From the NCBI RefSeq assembly GCF_000342045.1, contig NZ_AONQ01000010.1, forward strand, positions 1 to 64,000: a DNA stretch of 64,000 bases, read 5' to 3'. The translations under genes were made by a program, and so were the position numbers. Shown here piece after piece: positions 44,845-53,213 of the stretch; the first letter of the stretch is position 1, and each line of letters opens with the position of its first letter. Source of the stretch: Paramagnetospirillum caucaseum. Its GTDB lineage: Bacteria > Pseudomonadota > Alphaproteobacteria > Rhodospirillales > Magnetospirillaceae. Under the pieces are notes generated by a model. It was given only the letters and a program-made list of their open reading frames with translations. It was not told the origin of the DNA and did not search any database.

Positions 44845-47402
44845 CGATAGCTTCCCGCCGCCGGGTTCAGCCCATAGCGATGCTCCAGCACCGGGGCCAT
44901 GCCTTCGCCGCGGCCGATGCGGCGACTCATGCGCCCCTCGATCTCCTCGACGATGATGTCGAGATGGATGCGGCCATCCGCCCCCTGGGATTGCTCGGCG
45001 CGGGCCTGGGTGCCGGACGCGTTGTTGTTGACCGTCACCACCACGCCGACCGACGCCGGCTGCGACAAGGCGGCATTCAGGATGCGATCGGCATTGTCCA
45101 TCTGCCGGGGCGTGAAGACGCCCTCACCGACGCGGGCGACGATGGGGCGCTCTCCGGCCACCAGACCACCGCCGTGGAACTTCGGCGCATTGGCGAAAGC
45201 CGAGGGGTTGAACGAACGGATCTCCAGCCGGTCGAGACCAACCAAGCCACCGGTATGGGCGATGGCGAAGGCGCCGGTGTCTGGCACAGGGACAGAGCCG
45301 CCGCTACCGGCCCCAGCCGATCCGGTACCGGAGAAGAAGCTTCCGATGCCGGCGATCAGGCCGCCGAATAGTCCACCGCTGGCGCCGCCGAGCAAGGGCG
45401 CCACCACCGCCATCCGCCAGGCGGCGCGCAAGGCTTCCTCGGCCAAGGTGTTGAACAGGTCGCCCGCCGCCAGCTTGCCGGTGGTGGCCCATTTGACGAA
45501 GGCATCCTCGCTGGACTTCAGCATGCCGGTGACAACACGCTCGGCACCGCGGGCGGCGTCGGACGAATCCTCGACATAGGCCGCCAGGGCGCGCTTGGCA
45601 CCGTCCGACCATTCCCTGGACGCCGCCAGCTTGCGCTTCTCGGCCGCCTCGATGGCGCGGGCATGGGTGTCGGCATCGAGCGCGCCCTGGGCCAGCAGGT
45701 CGTTCAGCTCGCGCAATGTATCGGCGTATTCCTGCTCGGCGGTGCGGTGCTGGCGGGCCAGTTCCTTGCCCCGCGTGCGGGCGTCTGCCTCCTCCTTCAG
45801 CGCCCGCTGAAGCTCGTCGAGCGCCTGTTTCTGGTCGAACAGTTCCCCGGCCAGTCGGGCCGCCTCGGCGCGGTCGTTGGCCGACGACTCCTTGGGCAGT
45901 CGCGACACCGACTGGTCGATGGCGGCCTGCCGGGGCTGCCACGGGGCGGAAAGCTCGCGCTGGAGATCGTCGAGCACCTTGCGGGTCTGCTCGGCAGCAC
46001 GGAGGCGGGCCTCGGCCAGCGGCTTCTCGATAGCCTCGACCTTCCGTGCCGCCACCTGCCGCAACAGGGCGATTTCGCGGTCGACATCGCCCGCATCGAC
46101 CCCCGGCAGCGATGCCTTCTTTCTGGCCGTTTCGATGTCACGGGCCAGTTGGGTCTCGATGGCTGCGATCTTGCCGGCGGCATCGGTGGCCGCCTTGACC
46201 TTCTCCTCCTCCAGCGCCTTCAGCCGCACCGACATGGCCTCGGCATTGCGGTCGCGCTCGGTCGCCTGGCGGCCGGACTCGCCTTGGCCACGCTCGGCTT
46301 CGAAGGCCGCCACCTCAGTGCGGCCCTTCTCGACCAGGGCGTCGATGTCGCGGCGGAGTAGGTCGGCCTGCCGGCGCAGATCTGCCATGCGGCGGCCGGT
46401 GACGCCGATGCTCTGGTATTCGGCGATCCGGCCCTCGACCTCGACCAGTTGCAGGCTCTTGGCCGCCACCTGGGCGGCGATGTCGGGGCCTTTCAGCAGG
46501 TCGCGGATGCCATCGACCATGCCGGTGAGGTCGTGCAGCACGCCCTGCGCGCCGCGCCCGACCGTGCTGGTGCGCGCGATCTCCTCCAGCAGGTTGCCCC
46601 AGGCGGCGGCGAGATGGTGGGCGGCGCCGGTCAGACCGGCCGCTTCCGCCGCCCCGGCGCCGCCGACCTGTTGCTCCAGGGCGTCGAGCACGATCCTTTG
46701 GGCACCGGCGACATCGCCGGTCTCCACCAGCGAGCGGATCACCTCCTTCTGGGTGGCGGAGAACGACACGCCGACCCGCTTCAGCGCCGAGATGCCCTCG
46801 ATGGGATCCTCCAGCGCCTTGCCCAGTTGGGTGGCCGAAGACGACAGATCCTGGCGGAACACCGCCGACAGGTCCTGGGCCAGGCGGATCGCACGGGTGA
46901 ACGTCTCGCCCGACACCGAGCGGAAGGTCGCCATGACGGCGGACGCATCCATCACGCCCTCGGCGGTGGCCAGCGTGCCAGTTTCCATCTCGTCGGCCAG
47001 CGCGGCCAATTGGCCGGCGGTCAACCCCGAGGCGGCGCCGGTCGCCTTCAGCACCGCCTCCAGCCGGCGCAGCGACTGGTCGGCGGATTCCATCTCGCGC
47101 ACGCCCTGGACCAGGGCGGCGCCGACGGCTCCCACCGCTGCCGCGGCGATCAGACCGGTGCGCCCGGTGGCCATCAACGCATCGCCGAACAGGCCCATCC
47201 GCCCGGCCATGCCCTCGACCACGCCGCGCACTCCCTGGCCGACCTCGTTGATCGCCAGCAGCGCCTTCGACGCCGGCTGTGCCGCCCGCTCGATCCGCTC
47301 CAGCGCCCGGCGGCCGTCCTCGCCCAATTGCATCAGGGCGCGGCGGAACACCTCGCCGTCTTCAAGGGCAAGGCGGATGGAGACGGTGCGGGCGGCAGTC
47401 AT
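44841..47402 (-). CDS. Tail tape measure protein
   Basis: An 853-aa protein. The N-terminal third has RLALEDGEVFRRALMQLGED and a hydrophobic segment (TGLIAAAAVGAVGAALVQGV), then the phage tail tape-measure core (about 120-280, LSSSATQLGKALEDPIEGIS). Long heptad stretches fill 330-640, and a Gly-rich hydrophobic stretch near 690-720 (LLGGASGGLFGGLIAGIGSF) may help DNA passage through the membrane. Length predicts a tail of roughly 125 nm by the usual rule of 0.15 nm per residue. Confidence 0.9.
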   Translation of the reverse strand: MTAARTVSIRLALEDGEVFRRALMQLGEDGRRALERIERAAQPASKALLAINEVGQGVRGVVEGMAGRMGLFGDALMATGRTGLIAAAAVGAVGAALVQGVREMESADQSLRRLEAVLKATGAASGLTAGQLAALADEMETGTLATAEGVMDASAVMATFRSVSGETFTRAIRLAQDLSAVFRQDLSSSATQLGKALEDPIEGISALKRVGVSFSATQKEVIRSLVETGDVAGAQRIVLDALEQQVGGAGAAEAAGLTGAAHHLAAAWGNLLEEIARTSTVGRGAQGVLHDLTGMVDGIRDLLKGPDIAAQVAAKSLQLVEVEGRIAEYQSIGVTGRRMADLRRQADLLRRDIDALVEKGRTEVAAFEAERGQGESGRQATERDRNAEAMSVRLKALEEEKVKAATDAAGKIAAIETQLARDIETARKKASLPGVDAGDVDREIALLRQVAARKVEAIEKPLAEARLRAAEQTRKVLDDLQRELSAPWQPRQAAIDQSVSRLPKESSANDRAEAARLAGELFDQKQALDELQRALKEEADARTRGKELARQHRTAEQEYADTLRELNDLLAQGALDADTHARAIEAAEKRKLAASREWSDGAKRALAAYVEDSSDAARGAERVVTGMLKSSEDAFVKWATTGKLAAGDLFNTLAEEALRAAWRMAVVAPLLGGASGGLFGGLIAGIGSFFSGTGSAGAGSGGSVPVPDTGAFAIAHTGGLVGLDRLEIRSFNPSAFANAPKFHGGGLVAGERPIVARVGEGVFTPRQMDNADRILNAALSQPASVGVVVTVNNNASGTQARAEQSQGADGRIHLDIIVEEIEGRMSRRIGRGEGMAPVLEHRYGLNPAAGSYR

Positions 47403-47496
47403 TCGTTGTCCCTCAATCGCCGGGCGCGCGCCTCCGCGCGGCTCCTCCGCTACGCTCCGGGGCGCTCAATGCGCCCGCGCTCGGACTTCGCCTCGC

Positions 47497-47690
47497 TCAT
47501 TCACGATGTCTTTCGGCCAGGGCCTCGCGCATTCCCGCTTCCGCGAACGGCAGCAGCAACGCCAGCGCCCGTTCGTCGAAGCCCAGGGCACGGCCGTGGG
47601 CGAGCAGGCCGGCGATGTCGAAGCGGGCCGGATCGGCGCGCATCAGCATCTCCCATGCCTGCCAGCCTTCGAGGGTGGCGGGTTCATTCA
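47497..47690 (-). CDS. Tail assembly chaperone extension in the -1 frame (GpGT-like)
   Basis: Past the stop of the upstream chaperone gene, the -1 frame stays open for 63 codons, giving EPATLEGWQAWEMLMRADPA and LLAHGRALGFDERALALLLP. The composition suits a tail chaperone C-terminal domain. It lacks a convincing start of its own, as expected if made by ribosomal frameshifting from the upstream gene, as for lambda G/GT. The last zero-frame codons contain GCG CCC CCT and GCC CCA, possible slip sites, but neither is a perfect heptamer. Confidence 0.5.
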
Positions 47691-48212
47691 GGTCGGTGGG
47701 GCAGCTTCCGTCACCGGCGCAGGGGGCGCCGTCGTCGCGGCACTGGCGGCAATATCCAGGCCCGCCGCCGAAGTGCCATCGGCTGCGGGCCTGGAGACGT
47801 TTCCCTCGGCGAGGACCGCCTCATGGGGCGCGGTGTAGAGGCCGACGAAGGCCTCGGCCACGCCCTGGATCAGCATCAGGTCAGCGACAGTGGTGTCGGA
47901 CACCGCAGCCGGAGCGCCGTCGGCATCCAGCACGCCTTCCCAGTCCAGGATGGCTGTGCGGGCCAGACTTTGAGCGAACAGCAATTGCGAGAACCCCGCC
48001 ACCGCATCGTCGTCGCGCAGATCGGGCAGGCCGGAGACATCGCCGCCGACCGCTTTGAGGTCGGCGAACTCGCGGGCGACCGCGCGGGCCTTGCGCCAGC
48101 CCTTGATGCGGGCTGCCTCATAGGTGGCGGTGGTCAGCGGGCGGACATGGAGCCGCACGCCGAAGGGCAGATCAAGCCAATACGGCTCCTTGGGCAGGCA
48201 CAGACGGATCAT
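47688..48212 (-). CDS. Phage tail assembly chaperone (GpG-like)
   Basis: A 174-aa protein starting MIRLCLPKEPYWLDLPFGVR, helical in the middle (ARAVAREFADLKAVGGDVSG) and ending in a low-complexity Ala/Pro tail (SAATTAPPAPVTEAAPPT) before the stop. It lies between the tail tube gene and the tape-measure gene, the fixed position of tail assembly chaperones. It would coat the tape-measure protein during tail assembly. The -1 frame stays open beyond its stop. Confidence 0.75.
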   Translation of the reverse strand: MIRLCLPKEPYWLDLPFGVRLHVRPLTTATYEAARIKGWRKARAVAREFADLKAVGGDVSGLPDLRDDDAVAGFSQLLFAQSLARTAILDWEGVLDADGAPAAVSDTTVADLMLIQGVAEAFVGLYTAPHEAVLAEGNVSRPAADGTSAAGLDIAASAATTAPPAPVTEAAPPT

Positions 48213-48223
48213 GGGGCGGGCCT

Positions 48224-49183
48224 TCAATACGAGGGGACATCGTTGATCAGGGTGACGCGCAGCAGATACCCCGCCACCGGATCGCGGGCAGCGCGCCAGT
48301 CGTAAGCCGCCTGGATGCCGCCGGGGCCTTTGATCTCCTGCTTCTTCTTGGGGCAAAACACGCGGGGCAGATGGAACCGCAGGGCATAATCAGTGCCGGG
48401 GATGGTGAAGCCGTACTGCATCTCCACCGGGTTTTCGGCGGCGATGGCTGCGGTCAGGGTGGTGTCGGTGCCAAAGCGCACCTCGACCGAGCCCTCGGCG
48501 GTGGCCTCGGTCTCATCGACGCCGTCGATCAGACCGTCGGAGCGGATGGTCTCGACCGGCTCCAGGTTGTTGGAGAACGACAGTCGCCCGCCGACCACGT
48601 TGGCCAGCGGCTCGCCACCGACCAGGATGCTGCCGCTGCCCTGGCTGAAGCGGCGCAGCGCGAAGCCGGCCGGCGCGGCATCAATGGTGGCGGCAGCTTC
48701 GGTCTCGCCTTGGGCGATCACCGCGATGGTGGCGTTGGCGGGTCCGGAGCGGGCCATATCGAAGGCGAGGCTGCCCAGCTTGGCCCCGGTGTGGCGGAAG
48801 AATTTGGGCGTCACCAGGGTCGGGTGGCCGATTTCCAGGGCCAGGCTCGGCAGTGAGCCGCCCGAGGCGAAGGCATGGGTGAAGCCGGTGCCGGCATCGC
48901 CGCTGGTGGCGGGGGCGCCGAACAATCCCTTCAGCCAGAAGCCGAGACTGCGCAGATCGAGCGGCACACCGAATTCGCCCTCGTCCTTGACCGCCTCGTA
49001 ATAGGGATCCTGGGCGTCGCGCCCCTGGCCCAGCAGCGGGTCGTAACCCAGCGGCCGCTCGGCGCCCAGGCTGGTTTCCTTGAAGGACAGCCTGGTGTAG
49101 CCGTCGGCCGGCATGGTGCCATAGGCCGCCTCGAAGGCGGCCAGCAGGATGCAGTCGGCGCCGTAGGCGCGCGTCTTCGACAT
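48224..49183 (-). CDS. Major tail tube protein
   Basis: A 319-aa protein with the layout of phage tail tube proteins: SKTRAYGADCILLAAFEAAY near the start, LRSLGFWLKGLFGAPATSGD, then a repetitive beta-rich domain (GSGSILVGGEPLANVVGGRL, FSNNLEPVETIRSDGLIDGV, ATAEGSVEVRFG) typical of the lambda V/Phage_TTP family. Hexamers stack to make the tail. Position just before the tail chaperones supports it. The C-terminal region after 280 (CPKKKQEIKGPGGIQ) is characteristic of related alphaproteobacterial phages. Confidence 0.85.
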   Translation of the reverse strand: MSKTRAYGADCILLAAFEAAYGTMPADGYTRLSFKETSLGAERPLGYDPLLGQGRDAQDPYYEAVKDEGEFGVPLDLRSLGFWLKGLFGAPATSGDAGTGFTHAFASGGSLPSLALEIGHPTLVTPKFFRHTGAKLGSLAFDMARSGPANATIAVIAQGETEAAATIDAAPAGFALRRFSQGSGSILVGGEPLANVVGGRLSFSNNLEPVETIRSDGLIDGVDETEATAEGSVEVRFGTDTTLTAAIAAENPVEMQYGFTIPGTDYALRFHLPRVFCPKKKQEIKGPGGIQAAYDWRAARDPVAGYLLRVTLINDVPSY

Positions 49184-49205
49184 GGGACCGGTTCCTTTGT
49201 CTGGA

Positions 49206-49640
49206 TCAGCCGAGCGGCGAGCCGGCGGTGTATTCGAGGACGACGAGGACCTTGGCCCCCTTGAGGCCGGCGGCGCCGTCGATCGCCTCGGTGATGAATT
49301 CCGGCGGCTCGGCCATCGCCAGATCCACCGTGCCCCCCAGCGTGGGATCGGCCGCCAGCCGGTCGCCAATGGCGGCGAGGATGGCGTCGAGAATCCCGTC
49401 GCGGTCTTCCGGGGTGGCGCCCTGCACCACCACCTCGATCTCGGCGCGGCGGCTGTGGATGTAGGCGGGCGGCGACAGCAGCATCTCCGGCTCGCCCCCG
49501 CTGCCGTCGAACAAGGTGATCAGCCCGCCCGCCGGGATCTTGGCCGCCAGCGGCTCGTTGCGGCGAACGGTCGCGCCGGGGATCCCGGCCAGCAGCGCCG
49601 CCAGTGCCTTCAGGGCGGTCTCGCGGGGAGAATCAGCCAT
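49206..49640 (-). CDS. Tail terminator/minor tail protein (GpU-like)
   Basis: A 144-aa protein, MADSPRETALKALAALLAGI then VEVVVQGATPEDRDGILDAI and FITEAIDGAAGLKGAKVLVV. It lies between the head-tail gene cluster and the tail tube gene, where the tail terminator is found. In databases similar proteins are sometimes mislabelled acyl-CoA transferase; nothing in the sequence supports an enzyme. The start overlaps the upstream gene by 8 bases. Confidence 0.7.
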   Translation of the reverse strand: MADSPRETALKALAALLAGIPGATVRRNEPLAAKIPAGGLITLFDGSGGEPEMLLSPPAYIHSRRAEIEVVVQGATPEDRDGILDAILAAIGDRLAADPTLGGTVDLAMAEPPEFITEAIDGAAGLKGAKVLVVLEYTAGSPLG

Positions 49641-50265
49641 CGTTCTTCCCCAGCGCCGAGACCAGTGTGGTGTAGAGCCGCCGCTCGGCCGCCCCCTTGG
49701 CCCGGTTGATGTCGAGGCGCTTGCGCAAGGTCACCTGCGGATAGAGCAGGAACATGATGGCGGTGGCGGCATTGCGCCCGGTCCTGGACCTGGCGAAGCC
49801 GCCGCGTTTGCCCTGCCGCGCCCGCATGTCGTCGGCCACCAGCAGCGACGGGCCGCCCCTGCGGTAGACGAAGCGGAGCGGAATGCCGAGCCGCTCCTCG
49901 ACCAGCCGGGGCGTCGGGCGCTTCTTGCCGATGCGGGCCGGGCAGCCGGGGCCGGGCACCGCCAGCCAGAAGCCGTCGGCCGAGCGGATGGTGGCGCCCT
50001 CGTCGAAGGCGCGGATGATATGGGGCGCCTTGCTCCACACCAGCCCGGCCGGGCGCAGGGAAACGCCGGACGCGGGATAGGTCTGCGACCGCCAGGTGTT
50101 GGCCAGCCGCTGGCCGAGGCCGGCGCCGGTGACTTGGGCGCGCAGGTCCAGCTTCAGCCCGTTGGTGGCGTCGCGCATGGCGGAACTGGCGACCCGTTCT
50201 GTCGCCTTCACCTCATCGGCCATGACACGGGTGAGGTCGCCCCGGATGGCGGCAAGCACCCTCAT
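49633..50265 (-). CDS. DUF6441-like head-tail connector protein
   Basis: A 210-aa basic protein starting MRVLAAIRGDLTRVMADEVK, with AGLGQRLANTWRSQTYPASG, FVYRRGGPSLLVADDMRARQ and a C-terminal helix (RLDINRAKGAAERRL). It matches the DUF6441 phage family as I know it and occupies the place of lambda Z/HK97 gp10 (tail completion/neck). The start overlaps the previous gene by ATGA. Confidence 0.72.
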   Translation of the reverse strand: MRVLAAIRGDLTRVMADEVKATERVASSAMRDATNGLKLDLRAQVTGAGLGQRLANTWRSQTYPASGVSLRPAGLVWSKAPHIIRAFDEGATIRSADGFWLAVPGPGCPARIGKKRPTPRLVEERLGIPLRFVYRRGGPSLLVADDMRARQGKRGGFARSRTGRNAATAIMFLLYPQVTLRKRLDINRAKGAAERRLYTTLVSALGKNDG

Positions 50266-50558
50266 GCCGGCCTCACGGTGATGGTCCACACCAGCCGTTC
50301 GACATCCAGGCGGGGTTCGCCCTGGACGACGAAGCTGTCGCCGTCATGGACGATCACATCCCCCGCCTGGGGTGCCGGAATCTCCCGCCGCTGGACCTCG
50401 AACACCGCCGTCCCCGTGTGGACGGTGATGTCCGAGAATTCGATATCGCGGTCGGGCCGCCGTACCAGGGCACGGATGGACCGGCCCTGGTACGTCACCG
50501 TGACCGCCATGTTCGGATCGGCGAACAGGTCGTCGATGGCGTCAGTGAAGGCGCTCAT
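50262..50558 (-). CDS. Head-tail joining protein (GpFII-like)
   Basis: A 98-aa protein, MSAFTDAIDDLFADPNMAVT followed by a beta-rich domain (YQGRSIRALVRRPDRDIEFS, GDVIVHDGDSFVVQGEPRLD). This pattern and length match phage head-tail attachment proteins of the lambda FII family. It starts in the stop codon of the capsid gene (TGATG) and overlaps the next by ATGA. Confidence 0.75.
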   Translation of the reverse strand: MSAFTDAIDDLFADPNMAVTVTYQGRSIRALVRRPDRDIEFSDITVHTGTAVFEVQRREIPAPQAGDVIVHDGDSFVVQGEPRLDVERLVWTITVRPA

Positions 50559-51580
50559 CAGTTGCCCGAGAACAGGCGAACCGCCAGACGCGGGCGCTTG
50601 TTGACCGGCAGGATGGACGCCTCGGTCTTGACGTCGATGGCGCTGCCGTCCTGGCGGGCAAGCTGGCGGGCGTACATGGGCACGCCCAGGGTGTTGACCG
50701 TCTCGATCAGGTTGGCCGGGGCGCCATAGGTGACGAAGGTGTCCATGGTGCCGAGCGGGAAGGCGATGCCCTCGCCCGGCGGGATCAGAGTTTCGGTCTG
50801 GCCGGTGGAGAGGGTGACGGTGGCGCTGTATTCCTCGAACACCATGCCGGCGAAGGGGAAGCGGCGCCGCACGTCTTCCCGCAGCGGCTGGGCGCCGGTG
50901 GAGGAGAAGTACTGGTAGGCCTGCTCGACCTTGGCATGGCCGATCAGCTTGTCGAAGAATTCCGGGCTGACCAGGGCCAGCACGCTGGTCATGGTCTCTC
51001 CCTTCAGTTCCGTCTCCACCTTGCGCAGCACCTCGCGGATCTTGGCCTGGACGTTGGTGGTGGCGGTGCCGAGGGCGAAATCCATCTGCTGGCGGGACAG
51101 GTCGAACTCGGCGAAGTAGTCGTACAGCGTGCTGCCGGCGCCGTCGCGGACGATGCCCTTCAGCGCGTTGACCTCCATGAATTCCCGCGTCTGGGCGTGC
51201 TTGCTCCGCATGCGGGTCAGCTTGCGCTCCATGACGGTGGCCAGGGGATCGGCTGCGTCGGCGACTCCGAAACCACGCACGCCCTGGACGTCCTGGGGGG
51301 TGATGGAATCGTCGTGGGGAATCCACGGCACCGTGAAGGACCGCATGCTCCGGGCATCGCGGTTGGCGACGGTAGCCGGGCCGCCCAGCGGCACGGTGGG
51401 CAGTAGGTTGAGGACGCCCTCGGCCTGCTCGATGATGACGCTGCGCTGGGTCACGCCCTCGAAGCGGAACAGCCCCATCTGGCCGAGCCGGGTGTAGAGG
51501 TTGGGCAGGATATTGATGGCCTGGGTCATCTCGGCAAGCGAATAGCCGCCCGCGTCGAAGGGGTTGATGATGGCGTTCAT
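50558..51580 (-). CDS. Major capsid protein E (lambda GpE family)
   Basis: A 340-aa HK97-fold capsid protein. Signatures include INPFDAGGYSLAEMTQAINI, NLYTRLGQMGLFRFEGVTQR, TVPWIPHDDSITPQDVQGVR and YGAPANLIETVNTLGVPMYA, all characteristic of the Phage_cap_E family. It assembles the head with scaffold (internal GpC product) and is stabilised by the decoration protein encoded just upstream. It is followed directly by the head-tail joining gene. Confidence 0.95.
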   Translation of the reverse strand: MNAIINPFDAGGYSLAEMTQAINILPNLYTRLGQMGLFRFEGVTQRSVIIEQAEGVLNLLPTVPLGGPATVANRDARSMRSFTVPWIPHDDSITPQDVQGVRGFGVADAADPLATVMERKLTRMRSKHAQTREFMEVNALKGIVRDGAGSTLYDYFAEFDLSRQQMDFALGTATTNVQAKIREVLRKVETELKGETMTSVLALVSPEFFDKLIGHAKVEQAYQYFSSTGAQPLREDVRRRFPFAGMVFEEYSATVTLSTGQTETLIPPGEGIAFPLGTMDTFVTYGAPANLIETVNTLGVPMYARQLARQDGSAIDVKTEASILPVNKRPRLAVRLFSGN

Positions 51581-51594
51581 GGGAAAGGCTCCGA

Positions 51595-51984
51595 TCAGAC
51601 GGTGGTGCGGGCGACCAGACCCACGGTGGCAAGCTGGGTGATCTTGGCGGTGCGCTCGGGCGCGCTATCGACCGAGGGGTCGAATACCAGGGCGCCTTCG
51701 GCCAGGATGACCGGGCCACGGGCGGCGATCAGGCCGGTGGCCACGCCATCGGTGGCGTCCACGGCTTGCAGCAGCACGGCGAGGGCCACCTCCGCGCCTT
51801 CGTCTCCAACCACCTCGGCGGCGGGGGACAGGCGGTATTCACCGCTAGCGGTGATGCGGCCCAGCACGGAGCCGAGGGGATAGGACGTGCCTGCCTTCAA
51901 GGTGGCGGTCTCGCGGCAATAGCTGGGATGGCACTCGAATTTCAGCAGGTCGCCCAGGGTGGGCGATGCGGTCAGAACGGCCAT
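51595..51984 (-). CDS. Head decoration protein D
   Basis: A 129-aa protein containing HPSYCRETATLKAGTSYPLG and DGVATGLIAARGPVILAEGA, the GpD/HDPD family signature. Trimers bind the threefold sites of the expanded capsid and stabilise it against DNA pressure. Located between protease and capsid genes as in lambda. Confidence 0.92.
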   Translation of the reverse strand: MAVLTASPTLGDLLKFECHPSYCRETATLKAGTSYPLGSVLGRITASGEYRLSPAAEVVGDEGAEVALAVLLQAVDATDGVATGLIAARGPVILAEGALVFDPSVDSAPERTAKITQLATVGLVARTTV

Positions 51985-51996
51985 GGTGGTCTGTCC

Positions 51997-52332
51997 TTAT
52001 TTCCTGGCGGCGGCTTCGCGGGCACGCCGGACGATGGGGCTCTCGGCTTCGGTCTTGGGAGCCGCAGCCGCCGGAGCGGCGGCCACCACGTCGGTGGCGT
52101 CGGACCGCTCGGCCAACTGATCCAGCACGGTGCGGCGCAGCGCCTCGGGACGAATGCCCTTGGCCATGGCCTCGGCGGGATCGATGGCCACGCCGAGGCG
52201 GGCGGCCTGGGCGGCGATGGCGCTGATCTCGGAATATTCGGCCCGCAGGCGCTGCTCCAAATCGGCGTTGACCTGGGCGGGCGGCTGAGGCACCGCAGCA
52301 ATCACGGGGATTTCCCCCTGGGGTTCGGACAT
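51997..52332 (-). CDS. Internal scaffold protein (Nu3-like) in the protease gene
   Basis: An in-frame ATG at 52332, MSEPQGEIPVIAAVPQPPAQ, is preceded by GAAAGGAAGTCCCG, a good ribosome site. It gives a 111-aa helical protein with VNADLEQRLRAEYSEISAIA and the shared C-terminus of the protease. This is the arrangement of lambda C/Nu3, where the nested product is the capsid scaffold. Internal initiation is inferred. Confidence 0.65.
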   Translation of the reverse strand: MSEPQGEIPVIAAVPQPPAQVNADLEQRLRAEYSEISAIAAQAARLGVAIDPAEAMAKGIRPEALRRTVLDQLAERSDATDVVAAAPAAAAPKTEAESPIVRRAREAAARK

Positions 52333-53205
52333 CGGGACTTCCTTTCGGGCGGCGATGGGGCGAGAAATGGTGGGGCGGGCCAGCGCGGCCCCGAGATCAG
52401 CCAGGGCGATACGCAGGGTGCCGACCTTGTCGGCCAGACCGGCGGCCACCGCCTGGTCGCCGCGATAGACCGCAGCCTCGGTGGCCCGCACAGCGTCGGG
52501 AGACAGCCGCCGCCGCTCGGCCACCAGGGCGGTGAATTTTCCGTACAAGGCGTCCACGTCGGCCTGGAGGGCGACGCGGGCCGAATCGGACAGCGGCTGA
52601 TGCGGGTTGCCATCGACCTTCGCCGCCCCGGCATGGACGAAGGTCCAGGCCAACCCCGCCTGAGCGTCGGCCCCGGACTCGTCGCGGTGAACCGCCACCA
52701 CGCCGATGGAGCCGATTTCGCCGGTCTGGGTAACGTAAAGGCGGTCGGCGGTGCAGGCGATGGCATAGGCCGCCGACAGCGCCGCCTCGTCGGCCACCGC
52801 CCAGATAGGCTTGCCACATTGGGCGCGGATGGCCTGAATGTGGTCGACCAGATCGAACAGGCCACCTACCTCGCCACCGGAGGAATCCACGTCCAGCAGA
52901 ATGGCGCGGATGCCGGGATCGGTGGCTGCCGCCCCGATGGATTCGGCGATGTCCGAATAGGCGGTGAGGCCGCTGGCGGCACCCAGATAGCCCGAGCGGG
53001 CCACCAGGGTGCCGATCACCGGCACGATGGCGATGCCGTCGGGGGTGACCGCCATATCGGCACCCGGTGCAGCATCACCGTCGAACGAAACGGCCTGCCC
53101 GGCGAGCCTGGGGCCGAGCGCGCCGAGGATGACGTCCAACTTGCTGCGGGCGACCAGCAGCGGCGTCCCGTAGAGTCGGGCCGCGAGATGGGGCAGATCG
53201 TGCAT
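51997..53205 (-). CDS. S49 family head maturation protease (GpC-like) with scaffold region
   Basis: A 402-aa SppA/ClpP-fold protease: ILLDVDSSGGEVGGLFDLVD, ADEAALSAAYAIACTADRLY (nucleophile Ser144) and VHAGAAKVDGNPHQPLS (general base Lys196). Residues about 20-270 form the protease; residues 293-402 are a helical, Ala-rich scaffold region that can be made separately from an internal start. It would cut scaffold and portal N-termini during capsid maturation, as lambda GpC does. It lies between the portal and decoration genes. Confidence 0.92.
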   Translation of the reverse strand: MHDLPHLAARLYGTPLLVARSKLDVILGALGPRLAGQAVSFDGDAAPGADMAVTPDGIAIVPVIGTLVARSGYLGAASGLTAYSDIAESIGAAATDPGIRAILLDVDSSGGEVGGLFDLVDHIQAIRAQCGKPIWAVADEAALSAAYAIACTADRLYVTQTGEIGSIGVVAVHRDESGADAQAGLAWTFVHAGAAKVDGNPHQPLSDSARVALQADVDALYGKFTALVAERRRLSPDAVRATEAAVYRGDQAVAAGLADKVGTLRIALADLGAALARPTISRPIAARKEVPMSEPQGEIPVIAAVPQPPAQVNADLEQRLRAEYSEISAIAAQAARLGVAIDPAEAMAKGIRPEALRRTVLDQLAERSDATDVVAAAPAAAAPKTEAESPIVRRAREAAARK

Positions 53206-53213
53206 GTCGGTCC

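Noticed and set aside
49206-49640. Acyl-CoA transferase label sometimes given to such proteins
   Set aside because: No catalytic motif is visible; position and size fit a tail terminator-like protein.
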